Shown: piece by piece, positions 9,355-16,458 of the stretch | Numbering within the stretch: the first letter of the stretch is position 1 | Layout of the letters: each line of letters starts with the position of its first letter | Source of the DNA: Thiospirochaeta perfilievii | GTDB lineage: Bacteria > Spirochaetota > Spirochaetia > DSM-2461 | Length of the DNA stretch: 64,000 nucleotides | Direction of reading: 5' to 3' | Assembly (NCBI RefSeq): GCF_008329945.1 | Contig: NZ_CP035807.1 | Location: forward strand, 3,596,001-3,660,000 | Made by a program: the position numbers and the translations under genes | Notes under the pieces: generated by a model | Database searches by the model: none | The model's input: the letters and a program-made list of their open reading frames with translations, nothing else | Told to the model about the DNA's origin: nothing

Positions 9355-9470
9355 AACGTCCATTTAACTTGTTTTACGGCCGGAACGAAGTGAAGGTGTT
9401 GGCGGCTTTCTTGCTTTTTCTGCAAGAAAGATGAAAACAGTAAAATCCAGTTCAAATGTTTGTTATCTGT
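9350..9470 (-). repeat. attC site, variant type, of the satellite cassette
   Basis: The core arms ATAACGTCCATTTAAC and GTTCAAATGTTTGTTAT are kept, but the stem interior differs: GTTTTACGGCCGGAACGAAG on one side and GAAAACAGTAAAATCC on the other. It is the attC of the cassette at 9355-10314. Confidence 0.75.
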
Positions 9471-9760
9471 CGAACAGACAGCTTTTTAATATTTTTTAAG
9501 TTATTTATATATTTCTCTTAAGCTAATTATGCCTGATGAATAAAACTTTCTATCGGAATTGAGTCCTTTACAATTCCCTTTAGTAGATGCTTTTCTTTTT
9601 TCTTGTATAAACTTTCAAGTTTTATTTCCACTATTTATAGAATCAACTATTTCGTGTTGTTTATATTTTGACAATAGCAAAATATAGTCTCACTTTTTAT
9701 ATTTCCTTTTTGGGTTGTAAATTTAAACTGGGCTACACTTTTTATATTATAAATACTGCA

Positions 9761-10053
9761 GGTTAAATTCTAATATCCAACTTCTACAATTTTATCACAT
9801 ATTGCCACAGGGTTACCGTAGGTTTATTTCTAGTATTCAACTTCTACAATTTTATCACATATTGCCACAGGGTTACCGTAGGTTTATTTCTAGTATTCAA
9901 CATCTACAATTTTATCACATATTGCTACAGGGTTACCGTAGGTTTATTTCTAATATTCAACATCTACAATTTTATGACACATTGCCACAAGGTTACCGTA
10001 GGTTAAATTCTAATATTCAACTTCTACAATTTTTTGACACATTGCTACAAGGG
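9761..10053. repeat. Five-copy 60-bp tandem repeat
   Basis: Nearly five copies of a 60-bp unit (core: CTTCTACAATTTTATCACAT, then ATTGCCACAGGGTTACCGTA) follow head to tail with a few substitutions. Because 60 is divisible by three, the + strand stays open as a 20-residue repeat from TTG 9802 to TAA 10072-10074. I see no ribosome-binding site, so I annotate a satellite and not a gene. Confidence 0.85.
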
Positions 10054-10080
10054 TCAAATAAATGTCATTTATAAATAGCA

Positions 10081-10118
10081 AGAGTTTGCACCTTTGCAAA
10101 CTCTCCATCCCTTTTTTT
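10081..10118 (+). terminator. Hairpin with T-run after the satellite
   Basis: AGAGTTTGC (10081-10089) pairs perfectly with GCAAACTCT (10096-10104), and a T7 run follows at 10112-10118, seven bases beyond the stem. It would terminate a rightward transcript. It lies seven bases after the end of the open repeat frame. Confidence 0.45.
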
Positions 10119-10314
10119 CAACTATTCTTTTTGGATTTTTAAATAAATAACTTTTTTTCAATTAACTTTTTAATATGTTTAAAGAATACACCTGGTTAAT
10201 TGATTTTAAAATAATCGAAATTACTCAATTTATATAGGGAAATTTCCTATTCATGTATCATGGATTTTTAATAAACAATATTCGATAAAAATTTATAGTA
10301 TCTAGAGTGCAGAT

Positions 10315-11511
10315 AACGTCCATTTAACCTGCCGATTCGTCACGGAGTGTTGGCGTGATTTTTGAATGGAGGGACGATTAGTCCTGGAATGGCTGAAAGC
10401 AAAAATCATGACAAAGAATCGGACTGGTTCAAATGTTTGTTATGTAGCGCCCCCAGTTTTGAAATAAGGGGTCTATAGACCCTATTTCAGAAGAATTCTG
10501 ACGAAGTAAAACTTTGTTGAAGCCGTTAGGCTGAACCCTGCCTGACCGGATCATATCATGTAATTATTAAAATAACCAAAGATAAAAGTTTAGACTTACA
10601 GTCCCCTATTTTTCCTTTTTTTATTTTTTTAATATGTTTTAAAATCTCAATTTTTTACCAGTTAGAATCTGATTATACCCCAATTTAACATTGAGTCGCA
10701 AAAGTGCCTACATAACGTCCATTTAACCTGCCGATTCGTCACGGAGTGTTGGCGTGATTTTTGAATGGAGGGACGATTAGTCCTGGAATGGCTGAAAGCA
10801 AAAATCATGACAAAGAATCGGACTGGTTCAAATGTTTGTTATGTAGCGCCCCCAGTTTTGAAATAAGGGGTCTATAAACCCTATTTCAGAAGATTTCTGA
10901 CGAAGTAAAACTTTGTTGAAGCCGTTAGGCTGAACCCTGCCTGACCGGATCATATCATGTAATTATTAAAATAACCAAAGGTAAAAGTTTAGACTTACAG
11001 TCCCCTCTTTTTCCTTTTTTTATTTTTTTAATATGTTTTAAAATCTCAATTTTTTACCAGTTAGAATCTGATTATACCCCAATTTAACATTGAGTCGCAA
11101 AAGTGCCTACATAACGTCCATTTAACCTGCCGATTCGTCACGGAGTGTTGGCGTGATTTTTGAATGGAGGGACGATTAGTCCTGGAATGGCTGAAAGCAA
11201 AAATCATGACAAAGAATCGGACTGGTTCAAATGTTTGTTATGTAGCGCCCCCAGTTTTGAAATAAGGGGTCTATAAACTCTATTTCAGAAGATTTCTGAC
11301 GAAGTAAAACTTTGTTGAAGCCGTTAGGCTGAACCCTGGCTGACCGGATCATATCATGTAATTATTAAAATAACCAAAGGTAAAAGTTTAGACTTACAGT
11401 CCCCTCTTTTTCCTTTTTTTATTTTTTTAATATGTTTTAAAATCTCAATTTTTTACCAGTTAGAATCTGATTATACCCCAATTTAACATTGAGTCGCAAA
11501 AGTGCCTACAT
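10315..11511 (-). repeat. Three further tandem copies of the 399-bp gene-less cassette
   Basis: Units start at 10315, 10714 and 11113, each 399 bp with the standard attC and body. At the discriminating positions the unit at 11113 matches the one at 7361 (CTATAAACTC, CCCTGGCTGACC) and the unit at 10714 matches the one at 8956. In the unit at 10315 the body hairpin core is the perfect palindrome GGGTCTATAGACCC. Confidence 0.85.
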
Positions 11512-11640
11512 AACGTCCACTTGAGATGACGGCTTCGAGCCTGGAGCGAAGCGGAAGGATTGGCAACCTACTTGCCCACGAAGTGGAACAGCAAGTAGGA
11601 TGACAAAGAAACGTTCTTCTCCAAGTGTTTGTTATACAGC
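11507..11640 (-). repeat. attC site of the DUF234-ATPase cassette
   Basis: The inner arms here are CACTTGAG and CTCCAAGTG, which still pair with one extra C although both arms differ from the usual CATTTAAC/GTTCAAATG. This compensated change supports selection on the folded site. The ATPase stop codon follows at 11645. Confidence 0.75.
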
Positions 11641-11644
11641 CCCT

Positions 11645-12964
11645 CTATATATATTTATCTAAATTCTGCATTCCAAGTAATAAATATTCTACACTATAGT
11701 CTTTATATTTTTTTAATAATTTTACAGATTTATTTTTTAGATCATTCATTTTAGCTTTATCAAGGTTCATTTTTATTTCGCCAATTATAATTTTTTTATC
11801 AAGATCATTAACAGCAACTAAATCTATTTCATTAAGATTACCACGTTCCCAATAATTTCCAATAATATTAAATTCAGATTTCTCTTTGAAGATCTCTTGA
11901 TACATCTTTTCTAATAATGGGCCTTTATAAACCTGTATATATTTTTCATAATATTTTTTTATATATTCAAAATTATAATTTTCTATTGCAGTTCTATTTA
12001 TTTGTATAAACCTAAACCAAAATTTTAAAAAATTATCTTTTATGTGATACTTTTGAACTTTTCCAGTTGGTTTCGCTCCTACAGGTTTATTTTTATTTAT
12101 TAAGTCATAATCTATTTCTAGTTTTTCTAAATATCCACCAATATTTTTTTCTAGTATAGATTCTATTTCAGAACGAGATGTTCTACCCTCCGACATTAAT
12201 TCTAGTATAGAGAAATAAGTTCCATATTCTTTTCCAAATTCTTCTATTAATATTGTTTTACCCTCATTAATAAATGGAGAATCTTCACTAATATAATAAT
12301 CAATTATTAATTTCTCAGACCATTTTTTATCATTAACTAGTATTTCTATATATCTTGGTATTCCACCAGTAATTAAAAATATTATGAACAGATTTTCAGT
12401 AGTAAAGCTATTATTATCTAACAATATTTGTTTTATTGTTTTTGGAGAAAAAGGTTTTAAGTATACTACCATATCAGCTCTACCAAATAATGGTTCTTTA
12501 CTATTTTGAAATATCTTATGCATTAATGAATATATTGATCCTATAAATATCACTTGCATTTTTGATTCAAACTTATAACTGTCCCATAAATTTTGTAAAT
12601 CAGAATATACAGATGGATTAATGTTATAGAACTCTTGAAACTCATCAATTATTATTACAATTTCTTCTTTCTTAGCTATTTCTAATAAAAGTTTGAATAT
12701 ATCTTTAAAGTTAGATATTTCTCCAATCACTGGATAATCTAGTTTATCTTGTATTGTTGCAACGAATTCTTTACAAAGAAGCTTCTCTGATTTCTTTGAT
12801 ATAAATAAATAAAGTGATTTCTTATTATTAGCAAATTTTGTAGCTAATGAAGTCTTCCCTATTCTACGACGTCCAGTAAGAACAGTCATTTTTGATGATG
12901 AACCTAATGTTGTGTATTGTTTTTCAAGAAACTGTAATTCCTTTTCTCTAGCGTAAAATTTCAT
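11645..12964 (-). CDS. AAA ATPase with C-terminal DUF234/nuclease-like domain (integron cassette gene)
   Basis: A 439-residue protein of the 'ATPase_2 + DUF234' type. It has an N-terminal Walker A GRRRIGKTS near residue 31, Walker B IIIIDEFQEF near 104, a middle winged-helix-like region and the DUF234 pattern 'YHIKDNFLKFWFRFI' near 310. The C-terminal part has NEIDLVAV...IIIGEIK, the spacing of a PD-(D/E)XK-type active site (D, E, K). Family members are common in archaea and anaerobic bacteria; function is unknown, and a nucleic-acid or defence role is inference. It is the only gene of its cassette (11512-13042), reads leftwards and ends five bases from its attC. The ATG start lies 79 bases from the cassette edge. 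Confidence 0.85.
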   Translation of the reverse strand: MKFYAREKELQFLEKQYTTLGSSSKMTVLTGRRRIGKTSLATKFANNKKSLYLFISKKSEKLLCKEFVATIQDKLDYPVIGEISNFKDIFKLLLEIAKKEEIVIIIDEFQEFYNINPSVYSDLQNLWDSYKFESKMQVIFIGSIYSLMHKIFQNSKEPLFGRADMVVYLKPFSPKTIKQILLDNNSFTTENLFIIFLITGGIPRYIEILVNDKKWSEKLIIDYYISEDSPFINEGKTILIEEFGKEYGTYFSILELMSEGRTSRSEIESILEKNIGGYLEKLEIDYDLINKNKPVGAKPTGKVQKYHIKDNFLKFWFRFIQINRTAIENYNFEYIKKYYEKYIQVYKGPLLEKMYQEIFKEKSEFNIIGNYWERGNLNEIDLVAVNDLDKKIIIGEIKMNLDKAKMNDLKNKSVKLLKKYKDYSVEYLLLGMQNLDKYI

Positions 12965-13042
12965 TTAGTTTACCCCTTATAGTAATTGTAACACACATTA
13001 TGATAACTGTCATTACTATAAGAGAGCGTTTAGAGTCTGTAT

Positions 13043-14221
13043 AACGCCCATTTAACCTGCCGATTCGTCACGGAGTGTTGGCGTGATTTTTGAATGGAGG
13101 GACGATTAGTCCTGGAATGGCTGAAAGCAAAAATCATGACAAAGAATCGGACTGGTTCAAATGTTTGTTATGTAGCGCCCCCAGTTTTGAAATAAGGGGT
13201 CTATAAACCCTATTTCAGAAGATTCCTGACGGAGTAAAACTTTGTTGAAGCCGTTAGGCTGAACCCTGCCTGACCGGATCATATCATGTAATTATTAAAA
13301 TAACCAAAGGTAAAAGTTTTGATTTACAGTCCCCTATTTTTCCTTTTTTTATTTTTTTAATATGTTTTAAAATCTCAAATTTTTACCAGTTAGAATCTGA
13401 TTATACCCCAATTTAACATTGAGTCGCAAAAGTGCCTACATAACATCCATTTAACCTGCCGATTCGTCACGGAGTGTTGGCGTGATTTTTGAATGGAGGG
13501 ACGATTAGTCCTGGAATGGCTGAAAGCAAAAATCATGACAAAGAATCGGACTGGTTCAAATGTTTGTTATGTAGCGCCCCCCAGTTCTGAAATAAGGGGT
13601 CTATAAACCCTATTTCAGAAGAATTCTGACGAAGTAAAACTTTGTTGAAGCCGTTAGGCTGAACCCTGGCTGACCGGATCATATCATGTAATTATTAAAA
13701 TAACCAAAGGTAAAAGTTTAGACTTACAGTCCCCTATTTTTCCTTTTTTTATTTTTTAATATGTTTTAAAATCTCAATTTTTTACCAGTTAGAAACTGAT
13801 TATACCCCAATTTAACATTGAGTCGCAAAAGTGCCTACATAACGTCCTATTGAGCAGTTTTACGGCCGGAGTGAAACGGAGGTGTTGGCGCATTATTTGC
13901 TTTTTCTGCAAATAGTGTGAAAACAGTAAAATCTGTTCGAATAGCTTGTTATGTAGCGCCCCCAGTTTTGAAATAAGGGGTCTATAGACTCTATTTCAGA
14001 AGATTTCTGACGAAGTAAAACTTTGTTGAAGCCGTTAGGCTGAACCCTGCCTGACCGGATCATATCATGTAATTATTAAAATAACCAAAGGTAAAAGTTT
14101 AGACTTACAGTCCCCTATTTTTCCTTTTTTTATTTTTTAATATGTTTTTAAATCTCAATTTTTTACCAGTTAGAAACTGATTATACCCCAATTTAACATT
14201 GAGTCGCAAAAGTGCCTACAT
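13043..14221 (-). repeat. Two 399-bp cassettes and one hybrid cassette with a different attC
   Basis: Units start at 13043 (same subtype as those at 6962 and 7760) and 13442 (core AACA instead of AACG, one extra C in the GCCCCCC run). A third unit at 13841-14221 has the same body from GTTATGTAGCGCCCCC onward, joined to a different attC with interior GCAGTTTTACGGCC and inner arms CTATTGAG/TTCGAATAG. The switch falls exactly at the GTTATGTAG box. Confidence 0.85.
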
Positions 14222-14345
14222 AACGTCCAATTAACTTGTTTTTCGGCCGGAGCGAAGCAGAGGTGTTGGCGCATTATTTGCCCACGAAGTGGATCAGCAA
14301 ATAGTGTGAAAACAGAAAAATCCAGTTCAATTGTTTGTTATACTT
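14217..14345 (-). repeat. attC site of the higBA cassette
   Basis: Arms ATAACGTCCAATTAAC and GTTCAATTGTTTGTTAT pair with the usual extra C; CAATTAAC/GTTCAATTG is another compensated variant. The stem interior resembles that of the sites at 9355 and 13841. The higA stop follows at 14355. Confidence 0.75.
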
Positions 14346-14354
14346 CTTACTACA

Positions 14355-15473
14355 TTATCCAAAATTAATTTCACTAGGAAATTTATCTTTTACTTTCTTC
14401 TTATATTTGTTCAGTTTTCGGTAATCAACATACCCTTTGTGTTGTAAAATTCCTAAAATTACAGATTGTTCAATTTTAAGTTTTTTGGAGATTATATTTA
14501 ATTTTTCTTCAGAAAAATACTTAGTATATTGTAATGATTCAGTAATTATTTCTTCCACTCTGAGTAATTCTTCAGCTTTTTCATCAGCTTCTTTTTCTAA
14601 TTGATCATTAGAGTCATTATTTGTTAAATCATCTAAAAAGTACTTATCTTTAAAGTTTGATAAATGTTTTATCACATGTGCTATTTCATGAGCTAAAGTG
14701 AACCAAAAATTATCTATCCTATCATATCTACAAGTGTAAACAATTACTGGATTTTCTTCATCGTAAAAACAAGCTCCATCTAAATAAGTTTTAGTTAAAT
14801 GTGAAAGAACTAAAAATTTTATACCTGCTTGATTTAAATCTGCTATAATTTCATTTATACCATTAGTGGAAACAGTATAACTTGTATAATTTTTAATAAT
14901 TTTATGTAATTTATCCTTATTATACTTAGGTACATTTATAGTTTTTGCCTTCAATAAAGCGATTCTTTGCCAAGTCGTAGAGTAATAATTTGTAAATTCT
15001 TCATTTGTTTTGCTTTGTCTAGCACAATATTTTTTTTCACAATTCTCATATATAGATATATCATTTGGCTTTTTATCCCAAATATTTTCATACAATGACT
15101 CATATCCAGAAGCAGTATTATCTATAGAAAACCAACCTTTTTTTCTAATTTCTGAAACAGGCATGAATTTTCTTATTTTAGCTTTTATTTGAGTTGCTGT
15201 CTCTTTGTCTGTAATAGGTTCCAATTTTAATCTATATTGTGTATCGAGGTTTACCCAAAATTCAGCACTAGTACTAAAGGCATCAGCTAATAATTTAGCC
15301 ACTTTTATAGTTATATGTGCTTTATCATTAATTATTTTACTTAATTGTTTTGGTGATATATCAATTATTTGTGCCAAATCTTCTTGATTCCAACCTCTGG
15401 ATTCAAGGTATTTTTTTATAGTATAACCAGGTCCTATATTAATAAATGGTCTTAGATTACTAACTGTATTCAT
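14355..15473 (-). CDS. higA: HigA-type antitoxin with C-terminal ImmA/IrrE metallopeptidase domain
   Basis: A 372-residue protein. Residues about 15-80 form an XRE helix-turn-helix of the HigA subfamily ('KKYLESRGWNQEDLAQIIDI...SPKQLSKIIN', 'FWVNLDTQYRL'). The C-terminal part has the zinc-protease motif HEIAH near residue 263 and the typical 'FTLAHEIAHVIKHL' context of ImmA/IrrE domains. Long HigA proteins of this kind act as antitoxin and transcriptional autorepressor. The gene lies 18 bases after higB with a good ribosome-binding region (AAGGAGACAAG), so toxin comes first as is normal for higBA. The pair is one integron cassette, and toxin-antitoxin cassettes are known to stabilise integron arrays. 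Confidence 0.9.
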   Translation of the reverse strand: MNTVSNLRPFINIGPGYTIKKYLESRGWNQEDLAQIIDISPKQLSKIINDKAHITIKVAKLLADAFSTSAEFWVNLDTQYRLKLEPITDKETATQIKAKIRKFMPVSEIRKKGWFSIDNTASGYESLYENIWDKKPNDISIYENCEKKYCARQSKTNEEFTNYYSTTWQRIALLKAKTINVPKYNKDKLHKIIKNYTSYTVSTNGINEIIADLNQAGIKFLVLSHLTKTYLDGACFYDEENPVIVYTCRYDRIDNFWFTLAHEIAHVIKHLSNFKDKYFLDDLTNNDSNDQLEKEADEKAEELLRVEEIITESLQYTKYFSEEKLNIISKKLKIEQSVILGILQHKGYVDYRKLNKYKKKVKDKFPSEINFG

Positions 15474-15491
15474 ATCTTGTCTCCTTAATAA

Positions 15492-15800
15492 TTATTGGTA
15501 ATGTTTACTGACTTCATCAATACCAACAATTCCTATAGTTTGATCATCATTTTCCCACTCTATATCAACTTCAAGACGATATTTTCTATTAATCCTAAAT
15601 GAGTGCCTATTTTTAAAACCCTGTAATTTCTCAAAATTTAGTGAAGGTTGATCCCAGAAATCATATATATCTTTTGCCGCATCTATAATACCAACAAGCC
15701 ATATAAAGTCACGTACAATTTCTTCACTTAATTTATATTTTTTACTTTTACCTGTTGTATACAATTTTTCAAGTTTCTTATTAGAGAAATAACATTTCAC
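15492..15800 (-). CDS. higB: HigB/RelE-type toxin
   Basis: A 102-residue RelE/ParE-superfamily toxin of the HigB kind. It has the 'KLQGFKNRHSFRINRKYRLEV' segment (residues 58-78), basic residues typical of ribosome-dependent mRNA interferases, and 'GIVGIDEVSKHYQ' at the C terminus. It would cleave mRNA at the ribosome when HigA is lost. It is the first gene of the higBA cassette. Its upstream region holds inverted TAGGTGTAT sequences that may be the HigA operator. Confidence 0.88.
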   Translation of the reverse strand: MKCYFSNKKLEKLYTTGKSKKYKLSEEIVRDFIWLVGIIDAAKDIYDFWDQPSLNFEKLQGFKNRHSFRINRKYRLEVDIEWENDDQTIGIVGIDEVSKHYQ

Positions 15801-15820
15801 AATTTAATTTTCCTATTAAT

Positions 15821-15887
15821 ACACCTATATGTCAACACGTATTACCTTTTAGGTTAAATTTAGTTGACGTTTTTAATTTGTAGGTGT
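15821..15887. promoter_or_regulatory. Inverted repeat upstream of higB, possible HigA operator
   Basis: Outer arms ACACCTA (15821-15827) and TAGGTGT (15881-15887) and inner arms GTCAAC (15831-15836) and GTTGAC (15863-15868) are inverted copies. Both directions contain TTGAC followed by TAGGTGTAT. A divergent promoter region under one repressor would look like this. It could also be a degenerate recombination site, but it lacks the AAC/GTT outer cores. Confidence 0.4.
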
Positions 15888-15892
15888 ATATT
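15864..15892 (+). promoter_or_regulatory. Rightward sigma-70-like promoter
   Basis: TTGACG (15864-15869) and TATATT (15887-15892) are spaced by 17 bases. It points at the small gene at 16064 and overlaps the right arm of the higB-side inverted repeat. Confidence 0.5.
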
Positions 15893-16063
15893 ATTTTCAT
15901 GGAGTAAAAAAAAAGCTCCACCCATACAAATAATGGAATGAAGCCTGTTTATTAATCTGCAAATTAACAATAACAGCTTAAAATTCTTCTGTCAATTATT
16001 TCAGTTCTTTTAGTGTTACTTCAAGAGTTATTTGTGTTAAGCTTAATTAAAAGGACATATAAA

Positions 16064-16198
16064 ATGGCGAATAAAACAGTACCTGTTAAACCACATAGAA
16101 GGTCAAAGCCTTCTACACCAGCTTATCCTGGCCCAGGAAAGAAACCTGGCCCAAAAACAGTACCAGTTAGACCTCATAGAAGATCTAATCCATCGTAG
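16064..16198 (+). CDS. Small Pro/Lys/Arg-rich protein of 44 residues
   Basis: ATG at 16064 follows AAAAGGAC at good spacing and opens a 44-residue frame. The peptide consists of two copies of TVPV(K/R)PHRRS(K/N)PS around a TPAYPGPGKKPGP linker, so it is very basic, proline-rich and without a membrane segment. I do not recognise the family. A promoter at 15864 and a hairpin at 16204 frame it as an independent unit on the strand opposite to the cassette genes. It lies between higB and intI, so it may belong to the integron platform or be a reversed gene in the first cassette. Low-complexity peptides can be spurious, but the signals around it favour a real gene. Confidence 0.6.
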   Translation: MANKTVPVKPHRRSKPSTPAYPGPGKKPGPKTVPVRPHRRSNPS

Positions 16199-16203
16199 TT
16201 TTC

Positions 16204-16228
16204 GCTGGGTTTTTAATACCCAGCTTTA
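16204..16228 (+). terminator. Hairpin terminator after the 44-residue gene
   Basis: GCTGGGT (16204-16210) pairs with ACCCAGC (16218-16224) and is followed by TTTA. The T-run is short, so termination may be partial. It lies five bases beyond the stop codon. Confidence 0.55.
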
Positions 16229-16300
16229 CTGATTTTCCATATAAAATACGAAATATTAATAATATCTTTGAATTATGACTCAAATATCGATGAAATTTAA

Positions 16301-16440
16301 GTAAGTATAACATATTATATAACTAGTTTTGACATCCTTTTTTAGCAAATGATTACAATATCAACATAAGCCTATTAAAAATAACATTTAATTGAAGCTA
16401 TATAAACAAACTAACTATAGTTGTTATGCGGAAACGTAAA
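16301..16440 (-). other. Candidate attI region
   Basis: For a leftward array the attI must lie between intI and the first cassette. At 16305-16311 GTATAAC reads GTTATAC on the minus strand, the same G^TTATAC start as the ATPase cassette (its right edge at 13042). This makes it a plausible first-cassette junction. A second core-like GTTATGC lies at about 16422-16428 on the + strand. Without a known attI for this lineage the call is weak. Confidence 0.25.
16329..16359 (+). promoter_or_regulatory. Possible intI promoter
   Basis: TTGACA (16329-16334) precedes TACAAT (16354-16359) with a long 19-base spacer, about 100 bases upstream of the intI start. Confidence 0.3.
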
Positions 16441-16458
16441 TAATAAGGGGGGCTAGTA

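Larger units (their letters stand above)
9355..10314. other. Integron cassette carrying a 60-bp satellite and no convincing gene
   Basis: The cassette runs from its own attC (9355-9470) to the next AAC core at 10315. From 9471 to 9760 the sequence is very AT-rich and I see no gene, RNA or promoter I can defend. Tandem repeats fill 9761-10053, a strong hairpin lies at 10081-10104, and 10120-10314 is again featureless AT-rich DNA. No leftward reading frame of useful length exists. Confidence 0.6.

Noticed and set aside
9802-10074. 90-residue repetitive protein
   Set aside because: It is open only because the repeat length is a multiple of three. There is no ATG or Shine-Dalgarno sequence.
6962-14221. 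CRISPR array
   Set aside because: The units are about 399 bp, without short repeats and unique spacers, and no cas genes are present. The arms and extrahelical base fit attC.
16422-16428. GTTATGC near the intI start as the attI crossover
   Set aside because: It is on the + strand, the wrong orientation for a leftward array. GTATAAC at 16305 is preferred, though still weak.
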